This document shows positions 47,059 to 55,661 of a stretch of DNA of 64,000 nt, one piece after another. Both the position numbers and the translations under genes were made by a program. The notes under the pieces were generated by a model. That model was not told the DNA's origin and ran no database searches. It worked only from the letters and a program-made list of their open reading frames with translations. The DNA lies in assembly GCA_047621665.1 (NCBI GenBank), contig JBLHMB010000001.1, positions 124,001-188,000 of the forward strand, read 5' to 3'. Each line of letters begins with the position of its first letter. The first letter of the stretch is position 1. This DNA is from Actimicrobium sp047621665. Lineage in GTDB: Bacteria > Pseudomonadota > Gammaproteobacteria > Burkholderiales > Burkholderiaceae_D.

Positions 47059-49638
47059 ATGACTACGCCGCTAAAAATCCTGCATCTCGAAGATGTTGCC
47101 ACCGAATCCGAGCTGATCCTGCGCGAATTGAGCCGGGCCGGAATGGTCGTCAGCGCAGTAAGGGTCGAGACCCGCGCCGATTTTCTGGCGCAACTGGCAT
47201 CGAATACGCCGGATGTGATCCTGTCGGATTTCTCGTTGCCCCATTTCGATGGCCTCAGTGCGCTGGCACTGGCCAATGCCTCGCATCCGGCAGTACCGTT
47301 CATTTTCATTTCCGGCACGCTTGGCGAAGACACGGCGATCGAGGCACTCAAGCAGGGTGCGGTCGACTATCTGCTCAAGACCAATTTGCAGCGCCTGGCC
47401 CCGGCGGTACTGCGTGCCATCGACGAGGCGCGCGGTCGGGCTGCCCGCTTGCATGCCGAATCCCGTTTTCGTGACCTGATCGAATATGCGCCGCATGCGA
47501 TCGTGGTGTTCGATCAGCATGGCAGTATCGAGATCGTCAATGCCCAGGCCGAAGCGTTGTTTGGCTATCCGCGTAGCGCGCTGCTGGGTAGCGACGGCGC
47601 GATGCTGGCCAGCGCCCAGTTTTCGCACTGGCACACGGGCTTGCCGGATCCCGCTGCGGCCGCGGGCAGCAGCATCAGTTTTGAATGTATTGCACGTCGT
47701 TGCGACGGCAGCCAGTTTCCGGCCGAAGTCAGTCTCAGTCCGTTACATACCACCGGAGGGAGCTGGACTTCCAGCGTGATTCGCGATCTGACCGAGCGCA
47801 AGGCACAGGAAGAACGGCTGGCGCGGATGATCCGTATCCGTACCATACTCGGCAGTATCAACTTTGTGATTTTGCGTGTGCATGACAAGCAATTGCTGCT
47901 CGATGAAGCCTGCCGTATCGCGCACGAGCAAGGCCGGTTCACCAGCGCCATCATCGGCTTGCTGGATCCGGCAACACTGTTAGTACGGCCAGTGGCCTGG
48001 GCCGGTGTCGATGCGGCGTTCCTCAAGACGTTCGATTTCAGTGCCGATGGCGAGTTGCCCGGCGGCCAGGGGCTGGTGGGTGACGCGCTGCGCAGCAAGC
48101 AGGGTGCGGTCAGCAACGATCTGCAGAACGACAGTCTGGAGACACCGATGTGCAAGGCATTCCTGCAGCAAGGTTATCGCTCCGCATTCGTGGTGCCGCT
48201 GATGATTGGTCAGCAACCGTTCGGCGTGCTGGCGTTGCTGGCCAGCGAGCGCGATGCCTTCAGTGACGATGAGCAGCACCTGCTGGCAGAACTGGCCGCC
48301 GATATCTCGTTCTCGCATGATGTCATCGACAAGGAAGAGCGGATCGATTACCTGGCGTATTTTGATGCGTTGACCGGCTTGCCTAATCGCGCCTTGTTCC
48401 TCGACCGGCTTAGTCAGCTGCTGCCGTACGACGTCTCTGTGTCGGCCGAACGCATTGCATTGGTATTGATCGACATCGAACGCTTTCACCATATCAACGA
48501 CACCTTTGGCCGTGCTGCCGGCGACGAGGTGCTGCGCGTGCTGGCGCACCGTTTGCGCGGGTTCCTGCCTGACGCCGGTTACCTCGCCCGCATCGGCGCC
48601 GATGCGTTTGCCTTTGTACTTAAGGACTACCGCAGTGAAACCGAGGTCGTGCATCTGATCGAAGGCGGGCTTGCCAGCCTGCTCGGCGAGCCGCTGCAGA
48701 TGGGTGGCAAACCGATCCGGTTATCGGTGCGAGCCGGTATCGCGCTATTTCCCAACGATGGCCTCGACAGCGACAGCTTGCTGCGCAATGCCGAAGCAGC
48801 GCTCAAGGATGCACGTGCGGCCAAGCTGCGCTACCTGTTTTATACCGCCGAAATGAATGCCCGGACGGCCGAAAAACTGTCGCTCGAAAATCGCCTGCGC
48901 CGTGCGTTGGCCGAGCAGCAATTCGTGTTGCACTATCAGCCCAAGGTCGACCTGCGCAGCGGTCGTGTGGTCGGCATGGAAGCACTGATCCGCTGGCAAG
49001 AGCCGGGCGTCGAACTGGCCTCGCCGTTCCAGTTCATTCAGGTGCTGGAAGATACGGGTCTGATAGTCGAGGCCGGCCTCTGGGTCATCGCCGAAGCGCA
49101 TCGACAATGCCTGCGCTGGCAGCAACAAGGACTGGTGGTGCCGCGCATCGCGGTCAATGTCTCGCAGCTGCAGATTCGTGAAAAGGACTTCGTGGCCCGC
49201 GTACTGGCCATTCAGGCCCGGCATCCGTGTGCGCAACTGGAGATCGAGATCACCGAAAGCCTGTTCATGGATAACGCCAGTTCGCAGCTGGCTAGCGACA
49301 AGCTGGTCTCGCTGCGCGAAGCCGGCATGACGGTGGCCATTGATGATTTTGGTACCGGTTATTCGTCGCTCGGTTACCTCGCGCGGTTGCCGATCGACAC
49401 ACTCAAGATTGACCGCTCGTTCATCACGGCAATGACCACCGGCAGCGAAAATCTGGCGATCGTCGCGACCATTATTTCGCTGGCGCATGCGCTGAAATTG
49501 CAGGTCGTTGCCGAAGGCGTCGAGACGGTCGCACAGCGCGATCAACTGACACAGATGGGCTGCGACCAGATGCAGGGATTTTTGTTCAGTCCGGGTGTGC
49601 AGGCAGAGGTGATGGCAGGGATGCTAGAGTCGGCGTGA
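47059..49638 (+). CDS. REC-PAS-GAF-GGDEF-EAL cyclic di-GMP phosphodiesterase
   Basis: An 859-residue modular protein: receiver (1-125, phospho-acceptor D57 in ILSDFSLPHFDG), PAS (about 138-250), GAF (about 265-425), GGDEF-like (about 430-595) and EAL (about 610-855). The GGDEF signature is degenerate, GADAF at 513-517, so it should not synthesise cyclic di-GMP. The EAL domain is intact: EAL at 641-643, NVSQLQI, EITES, IDDFGTGYSSLGYL and AEGVET. It is therefore probably a phosphodiesterase switched by phosphorylation, output of the upstream kinase and receiver. Confidence 0.92.
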   Translation: MTTPLKILHLEDVATESELILRELSRAGMVVSAVRVETRADFLAQLASNTPDVILSDFSLPHFDGLSALALANASHPAVPFIFISGTLGEDTAIEALKQGAVDYLLKTNLQRLAPAVLRAIDEARGRAARLHAESRFRDLIEYAPHAIVVFDQHGSIEIVNAQAEALFGYPRSALLGSDGAMLASAQFSHWHTGLPDPAAAAGSSISFECIARRCDGSQFPAEVSLSPLHTTGGSWTSSVIRDLTERKAQEERLARMIRIRTILGSINFVILRVHDKQLLLDEACRIAHEQGRFTSAIIGLLDPATLLVRPVAWAGVDAAFLKTFDFSADGELPGGQGLVGDALRSKQGAVSNDLQNDSLETPMCKAFLQQGYRSAFVVPLMIGQQPFGVLALLASERDAFSDDEQHLLAELAADISFSHDVIDKEERIDYLAYFDALTGLPNRALFLDRLSQLLPYDVSVSAERIALVLIDIERFHHINDTFGRAAGDEVLRVLAHRLRGFLPDAGYLARIGADAFAFVLKDYRSETEVVHLIEGGLASLLGEPLQMGGKPIRLSVRAGIALFPNDGLDSDSLLRNAEAALKDARAAKLRYLFYTAEMNARTAEKLSLENRLRRALAEQQFVLHYQPKVDLRSGRVVGMEALIRWQEPGVELASPFQFIQVLEDTGLIVEAGLWVIAEAHRQCLRWQQQGLVVPRIAVNVSQLQIREKDFVARVLAIQARHPCAQLEIEITESLFMDNASSQLASDKLVSLREAGMTVAIDDFGTGYSSLGYLARLPIDTLKIDRSFITAMTTGSENLAIVATIISLAHALKLQVVAEGVETVAQRDQLTQMGCDQMQGFLFSPGVQAEVMAGMLESA

Positions 49639-49702
49639 TGCACATGATGTTTTCCTCTGCGCGCCTGAGCGCGCCTTCCAGAATGACTACCAGGATATAC
49701 GC

Positions 49703-50869
49703 ATGACCATTGCTTTCGAATTTACTACCGTGCCGTCGCTGATCGTCGAATTTGGTGCGGCCCGCAAGCTCGGCGAACTGCTGCGCAAGCGCTTTGCGGT
49801 GACACGCCTGTGTCTCGTCACCGACAGTTTTCTGCATCGCAGCGGCTTGCTCAACCCGACCTTAGCCAGCCTCGCTGCAGCAGGTTTCGAGGTGCAGGTG
49901 ATCGACGACGTCGTCGCTGATCCACCTGACCATATCGTGCTGGCAGCGGCGCAGCGTGCACGGGATGCGCGCGCCGAGCTGGTCGTCGGTCTCGGCGGTG
50001 GCTCGTCGATGGATGTGGCCAAGCTGATCGCGGTACTGGTCGCCTCGACCCAGCCGCTCGACACCATGTACGGCATCGGCAACGTCGCCGGTCCGCGCCT
50101 GCCGCTGGTGCAGGTGCCGACCACGGCCGGTACCGGCTCCGAAGTCACGGCCATCTCGATCGTCACGACCGGCGCCACCACCAAGAGCGGTGTCGTGTCG
50201 CCGCTGCTCATTGCCGACCTGGCCATCCTCGACGCCGAACTGACACTGGGCTTGCCGCCGGCCGCCACAGCCGCCACCGGCATTGACGCAATGGTGCATG
50301 CGATCGAGGCCTACACCAGTGCCCGCCTGAAAAATCCGCTGTCGGACATGCTGGCGCAAAAAGCCCTGACGCTGCTGTCGGCCCACATCGTCACCGCCTG
50401 CACCGATGGCAGCAATCGCGCGGCACGCGAAGCGATGCTGCTGGGTGCGACGCTCGCCGGGCAAGCGTTCTCGAACGCGCCGGTCGCGGCCGTGCATGCC
50501 CTGGCGTACCCGTTGGGCGGGCATTTTCATGTGCCGCATGGCTTGTCGAATGCATTGGTGTTGCCGCATGTGCTGCGCTTTAATGCACCGGCTGCCGCGC
50601 ATCTGTATGCCGATATCGCTGACTGGATTGTCACTGAACCGATGCCGGCCGGTGCCGGTGATGCGACCAAAACTGCGGCGCTGATCGATCATCTGGACCG
50701 CCTTGCCGTGGCCACCAAAGTCACGCGCCGGTTGCGTGATGTCGGTGTCGCGCTGACAGATTTGCCGATGCTGGCCGCCGACGCGATGCAGCAGCAGCGG
50801 CTGTTGACCAACAACCCGCGTGCAGTGACCGAGGCCGATGCGTTGGCGATTTATACCGCGGCGTATTAG
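49703..50869 (+). CDS. Iron-containing alcohol dehydrogenase
   Basis: A group III NAD(P)-dependent dehydrogenase of 388 residues: GLGGGSSMDVAKLIAV binds the cofactor, VPTTAGTGSEVT is conserved, and iron ligands lie in GIDAMVHAIEAY and HALAYPLGGHFHVPHG. The exact alcohol substrate is unclear. It converges with hipA, and the two stop codons overlap. Confidence 0.9.
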   Translation: MTIAFEFTTVPSLIVEFGAARKLGELLRKRFAVTRLCLVTDSFLHRSGLLNPTLASLAAAGFEVQVIDDVVADPPDHIVLAAAQRARDARAELVVGLGGGSSMDVAKLIAVLVASTQPLDTMYGIGNVAGPRLPLVQVPTTAGTGSEVTAISIVTTGATTKSGVVSPLLIADLAILDAELTLGLPPAATAATGIDAMVHAIEAYTSARLKNPLSDMLAQKALTLLSAHIVTACTDGSNRAAREAMLLGATLAGQAFSNAPVAAVHALAYPLGGHFHVPHGLSNALVLPHVLRFNAPAAAHLYADIADWIVTEPMPAGAGDATKTAALIDHLDRLAVATKVTRRLRDVGVALTDLPMLAADAMQQQRLLTNNPRAVTEADALAIYTAAY

Positions 50870-52143
50870 GCGTCGATGACATTACTCATCATGAGGATTT
50901 CGCTGCGCGGCAGGTCGAGTGTCAATGCGGCTTCTTTCCATTGGAGCACGCTGGCCCGGACCTGGCTTTCGATCTCCTGTGACGCTTTGAGCGTCAGTCG
51001 ATATAGTTCGGCGGTCTGGCGTACTGCCGCCAGACTGGGCGAGGCGACGCTTCCATCGAACGTCAGGGCGTGCTCGGCCTTGGTGGGATTCGGGTTCATG
51101 TCAAAGGCCGGTGCCAGATTCCAGCCGGTGGAAGTGCGGAGGAATCCGTGGTTGCGTAAATGATCGTCGCGGTTGCCGGTCATGATATTGAAAATCACGC
51201 GCCGGTATAGCTGTGCCAGACCGACGTCGATGTGATTACGGGCACCCTCGTCCGACAGAAATTCGGCGATATCGAGATAGCTGGCGGGAGTGTGCTGACC
51301 ATCTTGGCGCTCAAGCAGCGTCAGCGCCGAAACGAACAGCCGGCGGCTATTGTCGAGGCGATCAAAGCGCGCAACACAGAAAGTCCGGTAGGTACCTGAA
51401 AAAGCAGCCAGTCGTGACGGTGGCACCCAGATGCCGGCCTTTTTCGCCAGTCCATGCAACAGGTATTCCCAGGCGCCGACATCAATCCGGTCTTCCCGTG
51501 ATGGGAATTTTGCGAACCAGAGCGTGCCATCCGTATCGGTGAAACTCGCTTTTGGCCGTGCACCACCGAGCGACGAGCCTGGCGCAATCAGCATGGACAA
51601 CCACTGCAGGTACTCGGGCAGTGTTTCGGCTCCCGGCTCTTCCAGCTTCGCGCTGATGGCCGAAAGTGCTTGCAGAGTTGTTACTGGCGGTGCCGGATTG
51701 TCATGCGATGCGAGGTATGGTCCTGCGTCCGACACCTTGAAACGCAGCGCTCCCATGCGCGCTTTGTCATGCACGCCGAGCAGGAAGTCGATCTCATGCA
51801 AGGTCCGCATCGGACGTTGTTGGCGATCGGCGTCGGCCGCTTCCCTGCGTTCCATGAGCATGCGGCCCCAGCGGTCCGGTGCCGAGTCCAGGAAAATGCC
51901 GAAGCTGCCGGTGCCCCCCGTTGGATACTGGCTACCCTTGTACAAGTCCAGGCGCGGGTCCAGCATGAAGCGTGACGGATGCGAGAGCCAGTTGCTGCCG
52001 TACTCGAATACCGCAGGCATCGCCGTCACAGACGCGTCCCGGTATAGCGTACCAACCTGCTGCGTCACACCGAGTTCCGCTGCATCGAGATGGACCTGGA
52101 AAGCGTCACGCGCACCGCCTTTTCCGCTAGCTGGATGCGCCAT
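50866..52143 (-). CDS. hipA: HipA-like serine/threonine kinase toxin
   Basis: A 425-residue type II toxin of the HipA family. The N-terminal subdomain includes GSFGIFLDSAPDRWGRMLM, an ATP-site SSLGGARPKA follows, then the catalytic loop NIMTGNRDDHLRNHGFL and the metal-binding aspartate LAPAFDMNP. The kinase signature is complete, so the toxin is predicted active. HipA proteins phosphorylate translation factors such as GltX. It starts at MAHPASGKGG, overlapping hipB by 17 bases. A longer reading frame upstream is out of phase with hipB and spurious. Confidence 0.88.
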   Translation of the reverse strand: MAHPASGKGGARDAFQVHLDAAELGVTQQVGTLYRDASVTAMPAVFEYGSNWLSHPSRFMLDPRLDLYKGSQYPTGGTGSFGIFLDSAPDRWGRMLMERREAADADRQQRPMRTLHEIDFLLGVHDKARMGALRFKVSDAGPYLASHDNPAPPVTTLQALSAISAKLEEPGAETLPEYLQWLSMLIAPGSSLGGARPKASFTDTDGTLWFAKFPSREDRIDVGAWEYLLHGLAKKAGIWVPPSRLAAFSGTYRTFCVARFDRLDNSRRLFVSALTLLERQDGQHTPASYLDIAEFLSDEGARNHIDVGLAQLYRRVIFNIMTGNRDDHLRNHGFLRTSTGWNLAPAFDMNPNPTKAEHALTFDGSVASPSLAAVRQTAELYRLTLKASQEIESQVRASVLQWKEAALTLDLPRSEILMMSNVIDA

Positions 52144-52498
52144 CGCTGCCCCCGGAGGGATCATCAACCGGAGCCGTTGACGCTGCTTTGCGCACCCCCC
52201 GGAGTTTGCGTGTTGGCAGTTGCAAGTCTTGCAGCTTGCGTCCGAGCACATCATCGGCTGCCAGCGTGTCCAGGTCGTCATCGAGTCCCAGCACGCGCAG
52301 CGCGCGCATGTAAGTACCGATGGCAATGGACCAGTCGCCTTTTTCCATCCGGTGCAAGGTATCGCGCGACACATTGATGCGTTCGCAGAACTGGATGGTT
52401 GAAATTTCGCGGCGCAAGCGCGCTGTCCGCAAGCGCTGGCCAAAGGCGCGCAACTTGCGGGCGACGGCAGGAAAAGGCAGGGAAGGAGAAGTCTTCAT
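52127..52498 (-). CDS. hipB: HipB-like XRE antitoxin
   Basis: A 123-residue DNA-binding antitoxin with the helix-turn-helix ISTIQFCERINVSRDTLHRMEKGDW, typical of XRE/HipB. The C-terminal tail (about 95-123) is Ser/Gly/Asp-rich and probably disordered, as in antitoxins. ATG 52498 is preferred over TTG 52516, which sits inside the upstream dyad. It overlaps hipA and should repress its own promoter. Confidence 0.88.
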   Translation of the reverse strand: MKTSPSLPFPAVARKLRAFGQRLRTARLRREISTIQFCERINVSRDTLHRMEKGDWSIAIGTYMRALRVLGLDDDLDTLAADDVLGRKLQDLQLPTRKLRGVRKAASTAPVDDPSGGSDGASS

Positions 52499-52546
52499 GT
52501 CCGATAGAGTAGACAAAGAAAGCTGTCTTGTCTAATCAATCGGACA
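52498..52546. promoter_or_regulatory. Double concentric dyad and promoter of hipBA
   Basis: Outer arms TGTCCGAT (52498-52505) and ATCGGACA (52539-52546) and inner arms TAGACAA (52510-52516) and TTGTCTA (52528-52534) are all perfect inverted repeats centred on base 52522. On the minus strand a -35-like TAGACA (52529-52534) and -10-like TACTCT (52506-52511) lie 17 bases apart inside it. Binding here would occlude RNA polymerase, fitting HipB autoregulation. Confidence 0.68.
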
Positions 52547-52592
52547 TACTGATAGGGAATGACGTGATGCAGCGTGCTCGTCAGGCAGACTT

Positions 52593-52907
52593 CTAGCCGA
52601 AATGACAGACGTAATCGAGCGTCTCGATGGTCTCGATCTCGAAACTGGAGTTACCCGCCACGTTAAAACGCTGGCCGCCTTCGAAGCTCTGCCATTCACT
52701 CTGGCCAGCCAGCTTGATGCGGCATTTGCCGGCGTTGATTTCCATGATTTCCGGTGCGCCGGTGGTGAAGGTCAGCGTCGATGGAAAAATCACGCCCAGG
52801 GTTTTTTTGGTGCCGTCGGCAAACGTGATCGCGTGCGACACGCATTTGCCATCGAAGTACAGATTGGCTTTTTTGGTGACGGAGACGTTATCGAAATGGT
52901 CGGACAT
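52593..52907 (-). CDS. ppnP: Pyrimidine/purine nucleoside phosphorylase
   Basis: A 104-residue cupin-like protein of the former DUF1255/YaiE family with broad nucleoside phosphorolysis activity. KANLYFDGKCVSHAITFADG, TLGVIFPSTLTFTTGAPEIMEI and NSSFEIETIETLDYVCHFG match the whole family length. It lies downstream of argG beyond a strong terminator, so it is probably transcribed separately. Confidence 0.94.
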   Translation of the reverse strand: MSDHFDNVSVTKKANLYFDGKCVSHAITFADGTKKTLGVIFPSTLTFTTGAPEIMEINAGKCRIKLAGQSEWQSFEGGQRFNVAGNSSFEIETIETLDYVCHFG

Positions 52908-52943
52908 GATGGCGCTTTCAAAGTGCAGATGATGCAGATAAAA

Positions 52944-52969
52944 AACAAGCGGCCCGCAGGCCGCTTGTT
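52944..52969 (-). terminator. Intrinsic terminator of argG
   Basis: A perfect 11-bp stem, AACAAGCGGCC (52944-52954) with GGCCGCTTGTT (52959-52969), has a four-base loop. On the minus strand it is followed by a T-run. Located between argG and ppnP. Confidence 0.85.
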
Positions 52970-52982
52970 AGGACGGGCTTTT

Positions 52983-54215
52983 TTACGATCCGCGTTTTTC
53001 GCGGGCAATCGCCGCGATGCGCATGCGCAAAGCGTTGAGCTTGATGAAACCACCGGCATCGGCCTGGTTGTAGGCACCATCATCTTCGTCGAAGGTCGAG
53101 ATTTTCATGTCGAACAGCGAGTCAGTTTTGGAGTCGCGCGCGACGACGATGACGTTGCCTTTGTAGAGCTTCAGGCGGACCCAGCCATTGACGCATTGCT
53201 GCGTATGGTCGATCAGCGTTTGCAGCGCGACGCGCTCGGGCGACCACCAGTAACCGTTGTAAATCATCGAGGCGTAACGCGGCATCAGGTCATCTTTCAG
53301 ATGCGCGACTTCGCGGTCCAGCGTGATTGATTCGATCGCACGGTGCGCGCGCAGCATGATGGTGCCGCCCGGGGTTTCGTAGCAGCCGCGTGACTTCATG
53401 CCGACGTAGCGGTTCTCGACCAGATCGAGACGGCCGATGCCATGTTTTCCGCCGACACGGTTGAGTTCGGTCAGCACCACCGCTGGCGTCATGCGCACGC
53501 CGTTCAGCGCAACGATGTCACCTTTTTCGTATTCGACGTCGAGGTATTCGGGCTGGTCCGGTGCCGCTTCCGGGCTGACGGTCCAGCGCCACATCGCTTC
53601 TTCGGCTTCGGCGCTCGGATTTTCGAGGTGACGGCCTTCAAAGCTGATGTGCAGCAGGTTGGCGTCCATCGAATACGGCGCGCCACCATTCTTGTGTTTC
53701 ATGTCGACGGCGATGCCGGCGTCTTCGGCATACTTCAGCAACTTCTCGCGTGACAGCAAATCCCATTCGCGCCATGGTGCGATGATCTTCACATTCGGCA
53801 TCAGTGCATACGCGCCGAGTTCGAAGCGGACCTGGTCATTGCCCTTGCCGGTAGCACCGTGCGAGATCGTGTCGGCGCCGCTTTCGCGGGCGATTTCGAT
53901 CAGGCGCTTGGCGATCAGCGGACGGGCGATCGACGTGCCGAGCAGGTATTCGCCTTCGTAGACGGTATTGGCACGAAACATCGGAAAAACGAAGTCGCGC
54001 ACGAATTCTTCGCGCACGTCATCGATGTGGATGTTTTCCGGCTTGATGCCGAACTTGAGTGCCTTCTGGCGCGCCGGTTCGAGTTCTTCGCCCTGACCGA
54101 GGTCGGCCGTGAAGGTGACGATTTCGCACTGGTAGTTATCTTGCAGCCATTTCAAAATGACCGAGGTGTCCAGACCACCGGAGTAGGCCAGGACGACTTT
54201 CTTGATATCGCTCAT
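52983..54215 (-). CDS. argG: Argininosuccinate synthase
   Basis: The penultimate step of arginine synthesis, joining citrulline and aspartate at the cost of ATP. In the 410-residue protein the ATP-pyrophosphatase loop AYSGGLDTSVILKWL is at the N-terminus, and SHGATGKGNDQVRFE and YSMDANLLHISFEGRHLE are diagnostic. The start MSDIKKVVLAYSGG was chosen over one five codons earlier. Downstream of argF with 58 bases between, so the two likely form one arginine transcript. Confidence 0.97.
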   Translation of the reverse strand: MSDIKKVVLAYSGGLDTSVILKWLQDNYQCEIVTFTADLGQGEELEPARQKALKFGIKPENIHIDDVREEFVRDFVFPMFRANTVYEGEYLLGTSIARPLIAKRLIEIARESGADTISHGATGKGNDQVRFELGAYALMPNVKIIAPWREWDLLSREKLLKYAEDAGIAVDMKHKNGGAPYSMDANLLHISFEGRHLENPSAEAEEAMWRWTVSPEAAPDQPEYLDVEYEKGDIVALNGVRMTPAVVLTELNRVGGKHGIGRLDLVENRYVGMKSRGCYETPGGTIMLRAHRAIESITLDREVAHLKDDLMPRYASMIYNGYWWSPERVALQTLIDHTQQCVNGWVRLKLYKGNVIVVARDSKTDSLFDMKISTFDEDDGAYNQADAGGFIKLNALRMRIAAIAREKRGS

Positions 54216-54273
54216 TTTATGTTCCTTCAATCAATAATTATTCGATGTCGCACGTTACCTGCCCGGCAAGGAT

Positions 54274-55185
54274 TCAAACCCGTCCGAGCACCAGGTATTC
54301 GAGCAAGGCCTTTTGCACATGCAAGCGGTTTTCGGCCTCATCCCAGACCACCGATTGCGGGCCGTCGATGACGTCGGCGCTGACTTCTTCGCCGCGATGT
54401 GCGGGCAGGCAATGCATGAACAGCGCGTCAGGTTGTGCACGCTGCATCTTGGCTGCATCGACGATCCAGCCATCGAAGGCTTTCAAGCGTGCGTTATTCT
54501 CATCTTCGTAACCCATGCTGGTCCAGACATCGGTCGTCACCAGATGCGCGCCATCGCAGGCATCCGCCGGCTTGGCGAACAGCGTGTAGTGGGTGTTGTT
54601 GTCGTTGACCAATGCAGGATCGATGTCGTAGCCGGCCGGGGTCGAGACATTGACATGAAAGCCAAATACCTCGGCCGCCTGCAACCACGAGTACAGCATG
54701 TTGTTGGCGTCGCCGATCCAGGCCACGGTCTTGCCGGCAATCGAGCCGCGCTGTTCGATGAACGTAAACACATCGGCCAGTACCTGGCATGGATGGTATT
54801 CATTGGTCAGGCCGTTGATGACCGGCACGCGCGAATTGGCCGCAAAGCGTTCGATGATGTCCTGGCCGAAAGTGCGCACCATGATCACATCGCACATGCG
54901 CGACATCACTTGCGCCGCATCTTCGACCGGTTCGCCGCGACCGAGCTGGCTGTCACGCGTATTCAGATAAATCGCCGCGCCGCCGAGCTGATGCATGCCG
55001 GCTTCGAAGGACAGGCGGGTCCGTGTCGAATTTTTTTCAAAGACCATCACCAGCGTGCGGTCCAGCAGCGGATGGTACGGCTCGTATTTTTTGAACTTGT
55101 GCTTGATGAAGCGGGTGCGCTCGATCAGGTATTCGAACTCGGAGAGAGTGAGGTCGGAAAACTGCAGGAAATGTTTGATAGTCAT
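54274..55185 (-). CDS. argF: Ornithine carbamoyltransferase
   Basis: Forms citrulline from ornithine and carbamoyl phosphate. In the 303-residue protein the carbamoyl-phosphate site is STRTR (KNSTRTRLSFE), followed by HPCQ (NEYHPCQVLADV) and the ornithine-site HCLP (LFMHCLPAHRGEE). Start MTIKHFLQFSDL is standard. First gene of the leftward argF-argG pair. No ARG-box search was possible. Confidence 0.97.
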   Translation of the reverse strand: MTIKHFLQFSDLTLSEFEYLIERTRFIKHKFKKYEPYHPLLDRTLVMVFEKNSTRTRLSFEAGMHQLGGAAIYLNTRDSQLGRGEPVEDAAQVMSRMCDVIMVRTFGQDIIERFAANSRVPVINGLTNEYHPCQVLADVFTFIEQRGSIAGKTVAWIGDANNMLYSWLQAAEVFGFHVNVSTPAGYDIDPALVNDNNTHYTLFAKPADACDGAHLVTTDVWTSMGYEDENNARLKAFDGWIVDAAKMQRAQPDALFMHCLPAHRGEEVSADVIDGPQSVVWDEAENRLHVQKALLEYLVLGRV

Positions 55186-55409
55186 AGTTGAAAACGACGA
55201 AGGAACGCTGCCGGTTACCGAAAATGGAATCGGTAATTATAAAGGATAGGGTGGGGGAAAAGCCGTTTCGATGGAGGCTGGGCGGTTGAGGCGGATTGTC
55301 GTTGGTGCCGGGTCTGTTGAAGGTGTGCGGATACAGGCGGTTTGGTCATGACGGAGCAGCAGAATCTGCAACCCCGGCACGGAAACTGGATGGCAAGCGC
55401 TCCGGATCC

Positions 55410-55472
55410 GCAATCAGGGTCAGAGTAATTTTCGCGATGAAGCCTGCGAAAAAAAACTCTGACCCTGATTGC
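55410..55472. repeat. REP/MITE-like 63-bp stem-loop
   Basis: Arms at 55410-55426 and 55456-55472 are perfect 17-bp inverted repeats containing GGTCAGAGT and ACTCTGACC. Inside, TTTTCGC (55429-55435) and GCGAAAA (55446-55452) pair too, leaving a ten-base loop. The design recalls palindromes mobilised by REP-associated tyrosine transposases, but no such gene is nearby. Confidence 0.65.
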
Positions 55473-55503
55473 TAACGATGGGGGTTTGCGACTGCTGAAC
55501 AGG

Positions 55504-55580
55504 TCAACATCAACATCAACATCAACATCAACATCAACATCAACATCAACATCAACATCAACATCAACATCAACATCAAC
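55504..55580. repeat. Hexanucleotide tandem repeat, about 13 copies of TCAACA
   Basis: Seventy-seven bases of uninterrupted six-base repeats (unit TCAACA/TGTTGA) make a simple-sequence locus prone to slippage. It lies in non-coding sequence between the REP-like element and the dispersed palindrome. Confidence 0.93.
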
Positions 55581-55602
55581 CCCGACGACTGCCGCGCGGT
55601 CG

Positions 55603-55635
55603 TCAGGTGCAATAACCGAAGGGCATTGCACCTGA
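55603..55635. repeat. Dispersed palindromic element, copy 1
   Basis: TCAGGTGCAAT (55603-55613) pairs with ATTGCACCTGA (55625-55635) around an 11-base loop. The central 27 bases (55606-55632) occur again in exact reverse complement at 60193-60219. It is located 26 bases past the rsgA stop, downstream on rsgA's transcript. Confidence 0.75.
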
Positions 55636-55661
55636 TGTACTGCCTGCGGCAACTGATCGCC

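Larger units (their letters stand above)
55186..55661. other. Repeat-rich spacer without genes
   Basis: This 476-base gap between argF and rsgA, which are on the same strand, contains no credible gene. It holds three repeat types in sequence: a REP-like stem-loop (55410-55472), a hexamer tandem array (55504-55580) and one copy of a dispersed palindrome (55603-55635). The open frame crossing the array encodes only Val-Asp repeats and is an artefact. Confidence 0.8.

Noticed and set aside
52144..52443. 100-residue N-terminal extension of hipA
   Set aside because: It overlaps hipB in another frame and has Cys/Trp-rich low-quality sequence; hipB in its own frame has a clear helix-turn-helix.
55504..55580. 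Possible CRISPR array
   Set aside because: Units are six bases with no spacers; a simple tandem repeat.
55215..55652. Open frame with a Val-Asp dipeptide run
   Set aside because: The Val-Asp run is just the hexamer array read in one frame, and the rest covers the REP-like hairpin and the dispersed palindrome; no domain or ribosome-binding site.
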